Assembly (NCBI RefSeq): GCF_019459305.1
Contig: NZ_JAIBES010000008.1
Span: forward strand, 1-64,000
Direction: 5' to 3'
Length of the DNA stretch: 64,000 nt
DNA from: Sphingopyxis sp.
GTDB taxonomy: Bacteria; Pseudomonadota; Alphaproteobacteria; Sphingomonadales; Sphingomonadaceae
In this document: piece by piece, positions 1 to 8,066 of the stretch
Layout of the letters: each line of letters begins with the position of its first letter
How positions within the stretch are numbered: position 1 is the first letter of the stretch
Notes under the pieces: model-generated
Database searches by the model: none
What the model was told of the DNA's origin: nothing
Seen by the model: the letters and a program-made list of their open reading frames with translations, nothing else
Translations under genes and position numbers: made by a program

Positions 1-61
1 CCCCCCCCCCCGTGGGGGCGCGGAAGGGGATGGATCGAATCCGTCTCGGTCGTGGATGACC

Positions 62-1110
62 GTCGATTAGTGTGATCACCCCTTTCTTTTCCACCAGACC
101 TGAACGGAAACCAGGGCTTCGGGCCCGGATGACAAGAGTAGGACAGCGGAAAAGATGGACAATCCCATACCCCAAACCATCGACATCGACACCTCAAAAG
201 CGACCCTTGATGTATATGCCCATCCTGCAGGCTGCGAGCGGCAGTTCACCAATACCGCCAAGGGCCACAAGGAGCTGATAGCGTGGCTCGGACAATGGTC
301 GATCGATCGGATCGCCTATGAGGCTACTGGCGAATACCACCGACAGCTCGAGCAGGCTTTGTCGGATCTGCCAAGCGTCAAGCTCAACCCGGCTCGCGCG
401 CGGCGGTTCGCACAAGCGATTGGCACTCTCGCCAAAACGGATAAAATTGATGCGGTAATCCTGGCCCGCATGGCGACGACGCTCCAGCCTCCCGTGCGCC
501 CAGCCAATACGCCCCAGCAGGCCAAGCTCGCCGAATTAATCAGCGCTCGTGATGGCTTGGTCCGCGATAAAATTGCGCTTCAAAATCAAGCGAAGAACCT
601 GACGCTGCCTCTCCTCAAGCGTCAGCACAAAAAGCGTTTGGATCAGATCGAACGGCATATCGAACAGGTTGATGCCGAGCTTGCGGCGATCATTGCGGCT
701 GACTCAGAGTTGGCGCGACGGCACGAAATCATCTCCAGTATTGCCGGGATAGGCACACGCACCGCCGACCAGCTGGTCGCGACCATGCCAGAGTTAGGAG
801 CACTCGATCCCATACAAGCCGCTTCCCTTGCAGGCCTGGCTCCCGTCACCCGACAATCAGGGCAATGGAAAGGGCGCAGCTTCATTCAAGGGGGACGGGC
901 CAACGTAAGACGAGCGCTTTACATGCCGGCCCTCGTTGCCGCCCGCTACAATTCAGATCTCAAGGCAAAATATCAAAGCCTCGTCGCGGCCGGAAAACCG
1001 GCAAAGGTCGCTCTAGTCGCCCTTACGCGAAAGCTCATCATAATCGCCAACGCGCTCATCAAAGAAAACCGCCTTTGGGTCGAAAAACGGGCTTGATCAC
1101 AACGGAAACT
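62..1110 (+). mobile_element. IS110-family (IS1111-like) insertion sequence
   Basis: The intact IS110-type transposase is bracketed by an 8-bp inverted pair, TGTGATCA at 71-78 and TGATCACA at 1094-1101. Members of the IS1111 group carry short subterminal rather than terminal inverted repeats, so the true ends should lie a few bases outside this pair; the limits given are approximate. Because TGATCA is itself a palindrome, part of the match is trivial. No target duplication can be read, which is normal for the family. The run of C residues at the very start of the window lies outside the element. Confidence 0.55.
155..1096 (+). CDS. IS110-family transposase (DEDD type)
   Basis: A 313-aa transposase of the IS110/IS1111 family, whose members use a RuvC-like DEDD domain plus a C-terminal serine domain and are guided by an RNA encoded in the element's own flank. 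The N-terminus shows the acidic motif IDIDTSKATLDVY (about residues 9-21), the second acidic patch AYEATGEYH near residue 55 and KTDKIDAVILA near 95. The C-terminal half has the family block SIAGIGTRTADQLVA, then AGLAPVTRQSG and GGRANVRRALYMPAL. The length is normal for the family and the frame is unbroken, so it is probably active. The first ATG follows a purine-rich AGCGGAAAAG stretch. Assignment to the IS1111 subgroup rests on the inverted pair and is less certain than the family. Confidence 0.93.
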   Translation: MDNPIPQTIDIDTSKATLDVYAHPAGCERQFTNTAKGHKELIAWLGQWSIDRIAYEATGEYHRQLEQALSDLPSVKLNPARARRFAQAIGTLAKTDKIDAVILARMATTLQPPVRPANTPQQAKLAELISARDGLVRDKIALQNQAKNLTLPLLKRQHKKRLDQIERHIEQVDAELAAIIAADSELARRHEIISSIAGIGTRTADQLVATMPELGALDPIQAASLAGLAPVTRQSGQWKGRSFIQGGRANVRRALYMPALVAARYNSDLKAKYQSLVAAGKPAKVALVALTRKLIIIANALIKENRLWVEKRA

Positions 1111-1332
1111 AATCGCGCCGCTGGATGCAAGCGGATTCTGCATTGACCGTATGCCGGGCCAGAGTCGTTTTCGCGGTCGGCATGAGCCGCCGCATGTTGG
1201 CTCTTCGAGGACGAAACCTTCCTATGTGGACGGCGCACTTGGCGAAGAACCAGTGCATCCCATCAGACGGAATGGTTCAGCCCACGTCCCGGCAGGGACA
1301 GAACCGCTAAGCAGCCTCTCGCCGGCGCGTGC

Positions 1333-1620
1333 TTACGCCGGGGCTCCGGCCGGCCTGTCGAACAGTTCTCCGAATTTCAGCATGGCGTGCAGAATAACGG
1401 CCAGTTTGCGGGCAACGGCGACGGCGGCGCGTTTAAAGCCGATCCGCTCCCGCAGCTTGAGGCGCCAGTCGCGCAGGGAAATCTGCGCCGAGCTGCGAGT
1501 CAGAATGACAGAGGCCGCTTCGTACAGCAGGCTGCGCACCTGATGATCGCCTCTCCTCGAGATATGGCCGTTATAGTTGACCTGGCCGTAAAATAGGGGC
1601 CGCCGCCAACGGTTTTGTTG
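1333..1620 (-). pseudogene. C-terminal remnant of a second IS110-family transposase
   Basis: The minus strand encodes only the last part of an IS110/IS116/IS902-type transposase. In one frame, going upstream from the stop at 1333, it reads FYGQVNYNGHISRRGD, then VRSLLYEAASVILTRS, then LRDWRLKLRERIGFKRAAV and ARKLAVILHAMLKFGELF. These match the family's conserved C-terminal serine-domain block (typically SGxxxxxGHISRRGD followed by LLYEAAxVILTR). The coding potential continues upstream of the GTG at 1539 to about 1620, where similarity fades. The DEDD domain is absent. The protein differs clearly from the intact transposase at 155-1096, so it is debris of another element. The 1100-1332 stretch beside it may hold that element's 3' non-coding end. 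Confidence 0.8.
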
Positions 1621-1769
1621 CGGATAGGGGCTTTCTCCTGGATATTTAATCGCAGTGCGAATTCCGAAAACTCATTTTACCACCTCAAACCTCTGCGATG
1701 GGTGCCTAAAAGGAGCGCTTCAATGATGCGCGACCCACGGCAAAAGCTAGGGGCTTCCGCAAATCCGCT

Positions 1770-2465
1770 TTATCTCCGAACGACAAAGACCGGGTTCGTC
1801 CGGCGGAGATGCTGCTCGTTGGTGAAAAACTCTTCGACCTGGTCGTAGAATCCGAACAGCAGATAGCCGCGTTCCTCGAAGTGCGATTTGAAAGTTTCGA
1901 GTGGAACATGGCAATTATTTCCAGGGTACATCCCCGCTTCGACTTGGATCGCGGTGATGCGCTTCTCGCGAAGCATTTTTTCGGCGCCCTTTAGAACCTC
2001 GAAGTCGTGGCCTTCAGTATCAATCTTCATAAAATCGACATGCCCGACGACGCCGCCCCAATGGTCTACGGTGGAGACCTTGACCTCTTCGTTTCCGGAT
2101 GGGTCTATCTGAAACATATCTGAAGAACCCTCCGCAGTTTTCATATGAGCGCTGCACGTTTCGGCGCCCAAAGCACACATTTCAGGTCGGAATCGACTAA
2201 GCTCGGGTGAGCGCCGATCAAATCGCACGTTCGTGATCAATTGCTGAAAGGTGCTGGCGACGGGTTCAAATGAGTATATCGTCGCGCGTGGAAATTCCTT
2301 CAGATACCGCTTTGCCGATTGGCCGATATTGGCGCCGACATCAAAGACAACTTTGGGATCCGGGATGATCAACCGCAAGTCATGGTATAGATCAAATCCT
2401 CGCGGCAGGCGCAATGTGGCCTTGGCAATGTTGCGGGCAAATCGGTTGATGGATTGAAGGGTCAT
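1770..2465 (-). CDS. FkbM family SAM-dependent methyltransferase
   Basis: A 231-aa class I methyltransferase of the FkbM family, which O-methylates sugars or small metabolites, often in polysaccharide or natural-product pathways. The SAM-binding motif I is VFDVGANIGQSAKRYL (about residues 39-54), with the following strand ending in acidic YSFEPV. The family motif DFMKIDTEGHDFEVLKGAE lies near residues 145-163. Length is typical. No glycan genes surround it; neighbours are transposase and CHAT stumps, so it looks like a stranded survivor of a rearranged accessory region. It has somewhat lower GC than the window average. No strong Shine-Dalgarno precedes the start. The acceptor cannot be deduced. 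Confidence 0.85.
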   Translation of the reverse strand: MTLQSINRFARNIAKATLRLPRGFDLYHDLRLIIPDPKVVFDVGANIGQSAKRYLKEFPRATIYSFEPVASTFQQLITNVRFDRRSPELSRFRPEMCALGAETCSAHMKTAEGSSDMFQIDPSGNEEVKVSTVDHWGGVVGHVDFMKIDTEGHDFEVLKGAEKMLREKRITAIQVEAGMYPGNNCHVPLETFKSHFEERGYLLFGFYDQVEEFFTNEQHLRRTNPVFVVRR

Positions 2466-2671
2466 TCACGATGACTAGCAAAAAATTCGCGGCCGTGAAG
2501 GGCGTTTGTTATGTAGCTATCCTGAGCGGCACAACATCAGGAGGATCGAGCAAGTGGTCAAGAACGTACGGCCAATTAGGTCGAATGGGTTGCTGCCGCG
2601 CTTGAACGTCGATTATCGTATGTTGGTATCGGTCGACCTGAGGCTCTTTTGGCAACTTTTAGCATACCCAA

Positions 2672-2917
2672 TTGTGGCCCACCCACTGGCCGGTGCGCGA
2701 CGATGTCGCGGCCGTGCTCACGGTGCGACTTTTCGAGGTTCTGGCGGCCAGTCCGCAATTGTCGCGTGCCGAGGGGCTGCAGCGCGTGGCGCGGGAGATA
2801 AGCGACGATCCGCGCGATGATCCTTACTTCAAAAGGTGGTCACATCCGAGCGCGTGGGCACCCTTTTCCCTGATCGGCGATGCTGGCCGCAACGCCCATG
2901 AGACGAGCAGGAACTAG
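2672..2917 (+). pseudogene. C-terminal stump of a CHAT-domain (caspase-like) protein
   Basis: The frame matches the last 80 or so residues of CHAT domains, peptidases of the caspase fold often fused to TPR repeats. Recognisable are the strand and turn THWPVRDDVAAVLT (family: SHWPVxDxxAAxLT), the helix block RAEGLQRVAREISDDP, and the end KRWSHPSAWAPFSLIGDAG (family: YAHPxxWAPFVLVGDG). The catalytic His/Cys part and all upstream repeats are missing, and no in-frame start with a ribosome site exists. It is an inactive fragment; CHAT proteins are known from bacterial conflict systems, but this copy says nothing about function here. Confidence 0.65.
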
Positions 2918-3306
2918 CTGCAACAGCGTGACCCGTCAGCCTGCCATGCGGATAGCCTACCCTGATTCAGCCCGTGCACTTCGATGCTCGGTCTCGCCCT
3001 TGGCGCCACTTCTGCGGAGCGCTGCACCATATCTTAACGCGCAGCATGCAATTGTCCTCGCAGCCCCGCCTCTATGCGACCAAGGGAGGCGGGGCGACCA
3101 GGCGCTCGGCGACAAGCGGCCGATCCAGATCGGCGCCCGGCCAGGGCAATCGCGAACGACATCGAAGCAGGCGACGACCGTGAGAGTTGGGCGCAGATGG
3201 CTGATTTCACGGCGCGGCGGCTGCGGCGCGCGACAGATGATAGCGCGCCATGACCGAGGCCTGCCCGCCCCGCGATCGACGTTTGACCGGTTTCGCACCG
3301 GATCTC
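2918..3306 (+). other. Gene-less spacer between the CHAT stump and methyltransferase
   Basis: No convincing gene is seen. Open frames on both strands have arginine/serine-rich, featureless translations typical of high-GC non-coding DNA. A weak inverted repeat CCGCCTC/GAGGCGG lies around 3066-3093 with a 13-nt loop and no T-run. Confidence 0.4.
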
Positions 3307-4119
3307 TTAGGGTTTTGTGACGATCACCTTGAGATAGGTGGCCGGGATCTCCGTCCGGTCAGCACCCGCGCGATTGTGTTGCTCGAAAAGCTGCGCCAAG
3401 TCGGCCTCGAGCTCAGCCGTGCGGCCATCCTTCGAAGCGGCGTCGAAGGCGTTCATCGTTGGACCATAATAATGTTTGAAGGTCTCCAGCAACGCGCGCG
3501 GGGGAGCGGGGCTGCGAAAGACATAGGTCGCGCGCTCGCAGCCGATGTTCTCGGCGGCCACGCCCGCCGCGGCGAAGCGCTCATAAACATTGTCTTCCAC
3601 GCCCCAGCTGACGGGGCTGATGAAACCGTCAGGAGGGGGCGGCGTGTAGGCAGCACTCGTTTTCAACAATTGGGCGATCAGCGTCGGATCTCCAGGGATC
3701 CAGTTGCCCATGACGATACGTCCGCCCCTGCGGGTCACCCGCACCATTTCTTTGGCCACATCGAACGGGCGCGGCGCGAACATCGCGCCGAAGATGCTCA
3801 CGACAAGGTCGAAGCTTTCATCCGCCAGCCCGCGAAGGTCGGATGCATCGCCTTCCTGAAACCTGAGCTTCTCCAGTCCTGCCGCAGCCGCGCGCACGTT
3901 ACCGGCAGCGACAAGATTCGCCGCGATATCGACGCCCAGGACAGTCGCCCCGCGCTGTGCGGCCGGCAAGGCCGTCGTGCCATCGCCGCAGCCCAGGTCG
4001 AGTATCTCCATCCCGTCCTTCACGCCGAGGCTTTCGACCAGCTCCTCTCCGGATTCCCGCATCGCCGCGGCAATCCTGGTGAAATCACCCTTTTCCCAAA
4101 GCGCCTTGTTCGGATTCAT
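3307..4119 (-). CDS. Class I SAM-dependent methyltransferase (UbiE/Methyltransf_11/25 type)
   Basis: About 270 aa. The motif I core LDLGCGDGTTALPAAQRGA (near residues 40-58) is followed by the acidic strand VLGVDIA, then EGDASDLRG and SFDLVVSIFGAMF, then the post-motif VRVTRRGGRIVMGNW. This is the usual order for the UbiE-like family. The proposed substrates range from quinones to small metabolites and cannot be decided. The ATG at 4119 (MNPNKALWEKGDF) is chosen because GGGAG lies 7 nt upstream; an upstream in-frame ATG at 4236 gives an extra 39 residues with no domain similarity. It stands alone, with a possible 40-aa peptide gene 200 bp upstream in the same direction. Confidence 0.85.
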   Translation of the reverse strand: MNPNKALWEKGDFTRIAAAMRESGEELVESLGVKDGMEILDLGCGDGTTALPAAQRGATVLGVDIAANLVAAGNVRAAAAGLEKLRFQEGDASDLRGLADESFDLVVSIFGAMFAPRPFDVAKEMVRVTRRGGRIVMGNWIPGDPTLIAQLLKTSAAYTPPPPDGFISPVSWGVEDNVYERFAAAGVAAENIGCERATYVFRSPAPPRALLETFKHYYGPTMNAFDAASKDGRTAELEADLAQLFEQHNRAGADRTEIPATYLKVIVTKP

Positions 4120-4321
4120 GCGCCTGCTCCCATTTTCCTGCCCAGCCCGCGTCACCACGCTACCACATGCCAGTCCTGCCAATGATTTCCGCAACAGATC
4201 TTCTCGTTCGCTTTTGCGCCAGCTGCCAATCGCCAACAGCAGCGGCGCCGCTGCTATCGCTGCCCGTTGCCCGAAGGGCTCTCGCTATCGGCCTATCGGA
4301 CCGGTTCAGGCGATACCGGCA

Positions 4322-4444
4322 CTAGTGCGGGACGCCGCTGTAAATCCCGATCATCGAAAGCAGCGCGGTCCCTGCCAGCAGCGCCCAAAGCCATGCGCCG
4401 TCTTCCGGCTCCGTTTCATGCGGGTCAGTCGGTGGTAGCGGCAT
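4322..4444 (-). CDS. Possible 40-aa single-pass membrane peptide
   Basis: A short frame starting ATG at 4444 and ending TAG at 4322 encodes a 40-aa peptide. It has a proline- and acid-rich N-terminus (PPTDPHETEPEDG) and one clean hydrophobic helix, AWLWALLAGTALLSMIG, before the tail IYSGVPH. The amphipathic layout resembles the many small inner-membrane proteins of proteobacteria. The Shine-Dalgarno is poor (GGGGCC, too far away) and I recognise no family, so coding status is uncertain. It lies upstream of, and in the same direction as, the methyltransferase. Confidence 0.35.
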   Translation of the reverse strand: MPLPPTDPHETEPEDGAWLWALLAGTALLSMIGIYSGVPH

Positions 4445-5011
4445 TGATCAGCGTGGCCCCATTTGCGGATCTCTCCCCTCGCCTGAACTTCAGCTCATCG
4501 CTGGATCAAGCTTTACCCCAATATCGCTGCCGCGTAAATCGAACCCCCATTTGGCGGCGGCCGATCACGGTGTCCCATATTGGACAGGCTGCGTTCGAGC
4601 GGAGGTTGACGCCCGAGGCCAATACGGTAAAATTGCCATAACTTTGGCCCTCCTAATTGCCTGGGGGCCGAGGGGGGCTGCATGCAATATGCCGGAAAGG
4701 CCGCGTTCCACTGGCGCGGCCTTTTTGCTTCGCCATGACCGACAATCGCGCGAAATATATTGGCACAACAATGGCGAGCAGGCGGGCAGATTTGCGGCTG
4801 CGCTGCCGGTTCGCGCCGCGATCGATCGACTGCCAGGCAAGTCAGGCAGCCACGCTAGCCGGGATGCGGACGGTCGCCGCAACCGACGGTCGGCGCCGAC
4901 CGTCAGAGATTGGCTGGCCACCAGGCCAATCAGGCAATAGAGCGGCGCGTGCCGCGCCGCAGCCTTCGGCGCAGCGCCAGCGTTACGGACGAGCATGGCA
5001 AGGAAGATTGC
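4445..5011 (+). other. Gene-less region upstream of pgl
   Basis: No protein gene is convincing here: the frames are short, lack ribosome sites and shadow one another. The stretch contains a clear intrinsic terminator (listed separately) with nothing obvious to terminate, so a small RNA gene between roughly 4550 and 4727 is possible. The remaining 280 bp presumably carries the promoter of the lactonase gene. Confidence 0.35.
4696..4726 (+). terminator. Intrinsic terminator without an obvious gene
   Basis: A perfect 10-bp stem, AAAGGCCGCG (4696-4705) with CGCGGCCTTT (4715-4724), encloses a 9-nt loop and runs into a TTTTT tract ending at 4726. It points along the plus strand, yet no plus-strand gene is found in the 450 bp before it. 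Confidence 0.75.
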
Positions 5012-5719
5012 ATGAACGAAGAAATCGAATGGTGGGACTATGACAATGCGGCCGAAATGGCTGCCGCCGTAGCTGGCGATATCGGCTTCATCATCGAAAG
5101 CGCGATCGACGCGCGCGGCGCCGCGGTGATTGCGCTTGCCGGCGGCAAGACGCCGATCCCGATCTACGAGGCGCTGGCTGCGGCCAAGCTGGAATGGAAG
5201 CGCGTGACGATCGTGCCCGGCGATGAGCGCATTGTCCCGCTCAACGACCCGCTCAGCAATGTGTCCATGCTGGCCAAATTTTTCCTGCCGAAAGGCGCGC
5301 GCGTAATGCCGATCGTTCCGAACGCTGCCGCAGATTACAAGGCGGCGGGACGGTCCGCAGATGCCCTGATGCAGGATCTGCACTGGCCGCTCGACCTGTG
5401 TCTGCTCGGCGTCGGCAGTGACGGTCATGCCGCCTCGATCTTTCCGGGACCGGATTTCGATGAAGCGATGAGCGGCCCCAAGACGCAGCGCGCCCTGGGG
5501 GTCATGCCCGATCCGATGCCCGCCGACGCCCCGGTCCCGCGCGTGACCCTCAGCCTCGGCGCAATAGCCGCGGCCAGGGCCCTGCTGATCGCCGTCCGGG
5601 GCGACGAGAAGCGCGCCGTGATCCAGAGCGCGATCAATCAGGGCCGCGCCTCGCCCTACCCGATCGGCCGCGTCCTGGCAGAAACCGAACTACCAGTCGA
5701 CATTCATTGGGCGCCCTAA
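5012..5719 (+). CDS. pgl: 6-phosphogluconolactonase (DevB type)
   Basis: A 235-aa member of the glucosamine-6-phosphate isomerase/6-phosphogluconolactonase superfamily, which hydrolyses 6-phosphogluconolactone to 6-phosphogluconate in the pentose-phosphate and Entner-Doudoroff routes. The phosphate-binding loop ALAGGKTPIPIYEAL (about residues 41-55) is typical. So are VPGDERIVPLNDPLSN near 69-84 and LLGVGSDGHAASIFPG near 132-147, which carries the active-site Asp/His. ATG 5012 is preceded by AAGGAAG; a longer frame from 4910 adds basic, non-homologous sequence. In sphingomonads pgl normally sits with zwf, edd and glk; here it is alone, so it may be a second copy. Confidence 0.9.
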   Translation: MNEEIEWWDYDNAAEMAAAVAGDIGFIIESAIDARGAAVIALAGGKTPIPIYEALAAAKLEWKRVTIVPGDERIVPLNDPLSNVSMLAKFFLPKGARVMPIVPNAAADYKAAGRSADALMQDLHWPLDLCLLGVGSDGHAASIFPGPDFDEAMSGPKTQRALGVMPDPMPADAPVPRVTLSLGAIAAARALLIAVRGDEKRAVIQSAINQGRASPYPIGRVLAETELPVDIHWAP

Positions 5720-5947
5720 GGCGATAGCACTGGTAGGGTCGTGCGGCCGCGTCGCGGCCCGGTCGAAAAACGACGCCAGCGACCAAGGCGGTCCGCCTTC
5801 GGCGTCAGTTTCCGCCCCATGCCGACCAGTTGTCTGAGCAGCGCGGCAGGCTGTGACAATCATTCATCGCTGTGCCGGAAACTCAAATTTTTCGTCGCTC
5901 TGAGGTCTGGCCGCTTCCGATTGGCGAGAAGGAAACCCCGAACGCTA

Positions 5948-6010
5948 TCATGCCCATCTAATTTTAATCGGCGGGCGATCGGGTAGCTTCGGAAGCTTCA
6001 ATGCGGTCAT
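5948..6010 (-). pseudogene. Truncated DUF2274 gene downstream of trbI
   Basis: Just after trbI, an ATG at 6010 (preceded by GGAGCTGACG) begins a peptide MTALKLPKLPDRPPIKIRWA, then stops. Its first 15 or so residues match the start of DUF2274 proteins (MTKLKLGPLxDDxPVK), small proteins that follow trbI in sphingomonad and other alphaproteobacterial conjugation clusters. The body of about 60 further residues is missing. The operon is therefore cut at this point, probably by a deletion or recombination joint near 5950-5960. Confidence 0.6.
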
Positions 6011-6015
6011 CGACG

Positions 6016-7251
6016 TCAGCTCCCGGTCCATGGACGCAGCACGAGATCCTTGTGGACGAGCACGTGCACGGGCGTGCCTGCCCGAATGATGAGCGTGGGC
6101 TTGATGTCGAGGCTCCGCCCAACGAGCCTGTCGCCTGCCCTGCTTCCGCTTTGCTGCGCGGAGCCGCGCATTGCGCGCACGAGCTCGCTCTCGTCGTTTC
6201 CGGTGCTCAATTCGGTGCCGACACCAAGGAGAGTGGAGAGCGCCACGCCCTTGATCAGTTGCCAGCCGTGCGCATCGACGCGGTCCCTGATCCCGGCAAA
6301 GCCGGAGGCATCGCTGGCGGGCGCATCGTCGAGGGTCAGCGATGCGCCATCGGGCCAGATGATCCTTTGCCACACGACGAACGCACGCTGCTGCCCGTAA
6401 GCCGTATCGCTCTCATAACGCCCGATCAGCCGCGCCCCCTGCGGTATCAGGAGCGTGCGCCCCGTGACGCTGTCATAGATATTCTCGCTGACCTGGCCGA
6501 CGACGAGACCGGGCAGATCGCTATTGAGGCCAGTGACCAGGCTTCCCGCGATGACGCTGCCGCTGCTGATAAGCCACGGCGATGCCGCTGCCTCGATACG
6601 ATGCGGGCTGACGTTCGAACTCGCTGCAATCGTCGGCCCCGGGCCAGCGGCTCGCGCCGATGGCACTTCTGGCTCGGCCAATGGCGGTGAAACTCCGCTT
6701 CGCGCGCCACCGGAGGACAATTCCTCGCGTCGCCCGCCAATCGACATCATGACGGCCGACTGGCGCGCCGCCGTCTCCTCGGCCGCTCGCCGCTCACGCT
6801 CGGCTTCGAGCGCGGCAGCGCGGTCGTCTGCCGCGAACGCGGGGGGATATTGCCCGTCCATCTTGCGCTGATGCTCAAGGATCGGCCGACCGAGGTCGCC
6901 CGGCAGCGGTGGCCCGAGCTTGGGAATCTCGTCATAACGGCCGGGTGTTCCAGCGAGCGCTTCCGGCGTCTTGCCCTGCGCCTTTTCGAACATCTCGTCG
7001 CCGCTCGCCGCGAGCCTGAAGGACATGGGCTTGAGCGCGATCCATGTCACGGCCGCAATAGCCAGGGCGCCCACGACCGCCACGCCGATGATGATCTCGC
7101 GCCGGAAACGCGCGACCCGGCGCGGCGAACCGCGCAGCACGAGCGTCTCGGGATCGACCTTGGTCGGCGCTGGGTTGATATGCGTATCAGGGCGATCTTC
7201 CGCGGCCGCGTCGGCCTCTTCGCCCGTGGTGTCTCGATCTTCCCCGCTCAC
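6016..7251 (-). CDS. trbI: Conjugal transfer protein TrbI (VirB10-like)
   Basis: A 411-aa VirB10-type protein that spans inner membrane, periplasm and outer-membrane core complex of the mating-pair-formation channel. It has a cytoplasmic acidic N-tail, one membrane segment (IIIGVAVVGALAIAAVTWI, about residues 52-70), and a proline-rich periplasmic stretch. The C-terminal VirB10 beta-barrel domain includes TLLIPQGARLIGRYES, the QRIIWPDGASLTLD strand and the closing PTLIIRAGTPVHVLVHKDL. It starts with GTG at 7251, overlapping the trbG stop by four bases (GTGA). It is the last complete gene of the operon; the next gene is cut off. Confidence 0.95.
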   Translation of the reverse strand: MSGEDRDTTGEEADAAAEDRPDTHINPAPTKVDPETLVLRGSPRRVARFRREIIIGVAVVGALAIAAVTWIALKPMSFRLAASGDEMFEKAQGKTPEALAGTPGRYDEIPKLGPPLPGDLGRPILEHQRKMDGQYPPAFAADDRAAALEAERERRAAEETAARQSAVMMSIGGRREELSSGGARSGVSPPLAEPEVPSARAAGPGPTIAASSNVSPHRIEAAASPWLISSGSVIAGSLVTGLNSDLPGLVVGQVSENIYDSVTGRTLLIPQGARLIGRYESDTAYGQQRAFVVWQRIIWPDGASLTLDDAPASDASGFAGIRDRVDAHGWQLIKGVALSTLLGVGTELSTGNDESELVRAMRGSAQQSGSRAGDRLVGRSLDIKPTLIIRAGTPVHVLVHKDLVLRPWTGS

Positions 7252-8066
7252 CGTGCGTCCCCTGCGCGGACGATATGGATAACCGTCTGGCGTTTGGTGC
7301 CGTGCCTTAGTTGGGCGCGGTCGAAGATACGGTCGACGACATAATAGCGTCCCGACACACGATAATTGACAAGTTCAGGGCTGCCGCTGTCCCCGGTCAC
7401 GAACAGCGGCGGCGCCTCGCCCTGCGCCAGGCTCGGCGGAAACTCGATGAAGGTTTGCCGCCCATCGTCGAAGGCGCGCAGCGGACGCCATCGCGCGCGG
7501 TCACCGCTGATGCGATAGCCAAAGTTGAACGCCGTGGGATCAACCCCCAAGCGCCCGACCGTCTGCTCGCGCATCGCCGAGGCGGCCCGCTTGATCGCGA
7601 GCAGCGCATCGCCAGGATAGGTCCAGCGGATTGCAGCCATTGCGGTGGCCGCCGTACTGGTGAGCGCGAGATGATAGACGCGCCGGTCGGTCGTGATGAT
7701 GAGGTTGGTGGCGAGCGATGGCGCCAGCGGCTTGATCATGATGTGGATGCGCTGCTGCTCGCCTGCGCCGCTCACCGTATCGCCGACGGTCCAGCGCGCG
7801 GTGTCGCCAGCGGCCACCGCGAGCAGCGCTTCGCCGGGCTCGAGCGCGATCGCGGTCACATGGCCGGGCGCGGCGACGAGCCGGTAGATCGCGCCCTCGG
7901 TATAGGCATAGGATTGGATCGCACCGCGATAATCTTCGCGCCGCGGTTCCTTGATGGCTGCCGCGCCAGCGGCGCGAACGCGCTCCGCGCTCCCGCCCGG
8001 TGCCGCCTGTGCAGGTGGCACCACCGCCGTTCCGGCGGCAAGCAGGCAAATCAGAATCGGCTTCAT
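7248..8066 (-). CDS. trbG: P-type conjugative transfer protein TrbG (VirB9-like)
   Basis: A 272-aa VirB9-family protein of the T4SS core complex, exported to the periplasm. The N-terminus MKPILICLLAAGTAVVPPAQA is a signal peptide. The N-terminal domain contains VTAIALEPGEALLAVAAGD, and the C-terminal domain has FNFGYRIS followed by AFDDGRQTFIEFP, typical of VirB9/TrbG. The start at 8066 has GAAGGG upstream and overlaps the trbF stop (ATGA). The usual partner is TrbI, encoded next. Confidence 0.95.
   Translation of the reverse strand: MKPILICLLAAGTAVVPPAQAAPGGSAERVRAAGAAAIKEPRREDYRGAIQSYAYTEGAIYRLVAAPGHVTAIALEPGEALLAVAAGDTARWTVGDTVSGAGEQQRIHIMIKPLAPSLATNLIITTDRRVYHLALTSTAATAMAAIRWTYPGDALLAIKRAASAMREQTVGRLGVDPTAFNFGYRISGDRARWRPLRAFDDGRQTFIEFPPSLAQGEAPPLFVTGDSGSPELVNYRVSGRYYVVDRIFDRAQLRHGTKRQTVIHIVRAGDAR

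Noticed and set aside
1-12. Run of C residues at the start of the window
   Set aside because: A short homopolymer at a window edge cannot be interpreted; it may be a phase-variable tract or an assembly artefact.
2957-3298. 113-aa minus-strand frame
   Set aside because: Basic, cysteine/arginine-rich translation with no ribosome site; typical of random high-GC frames.
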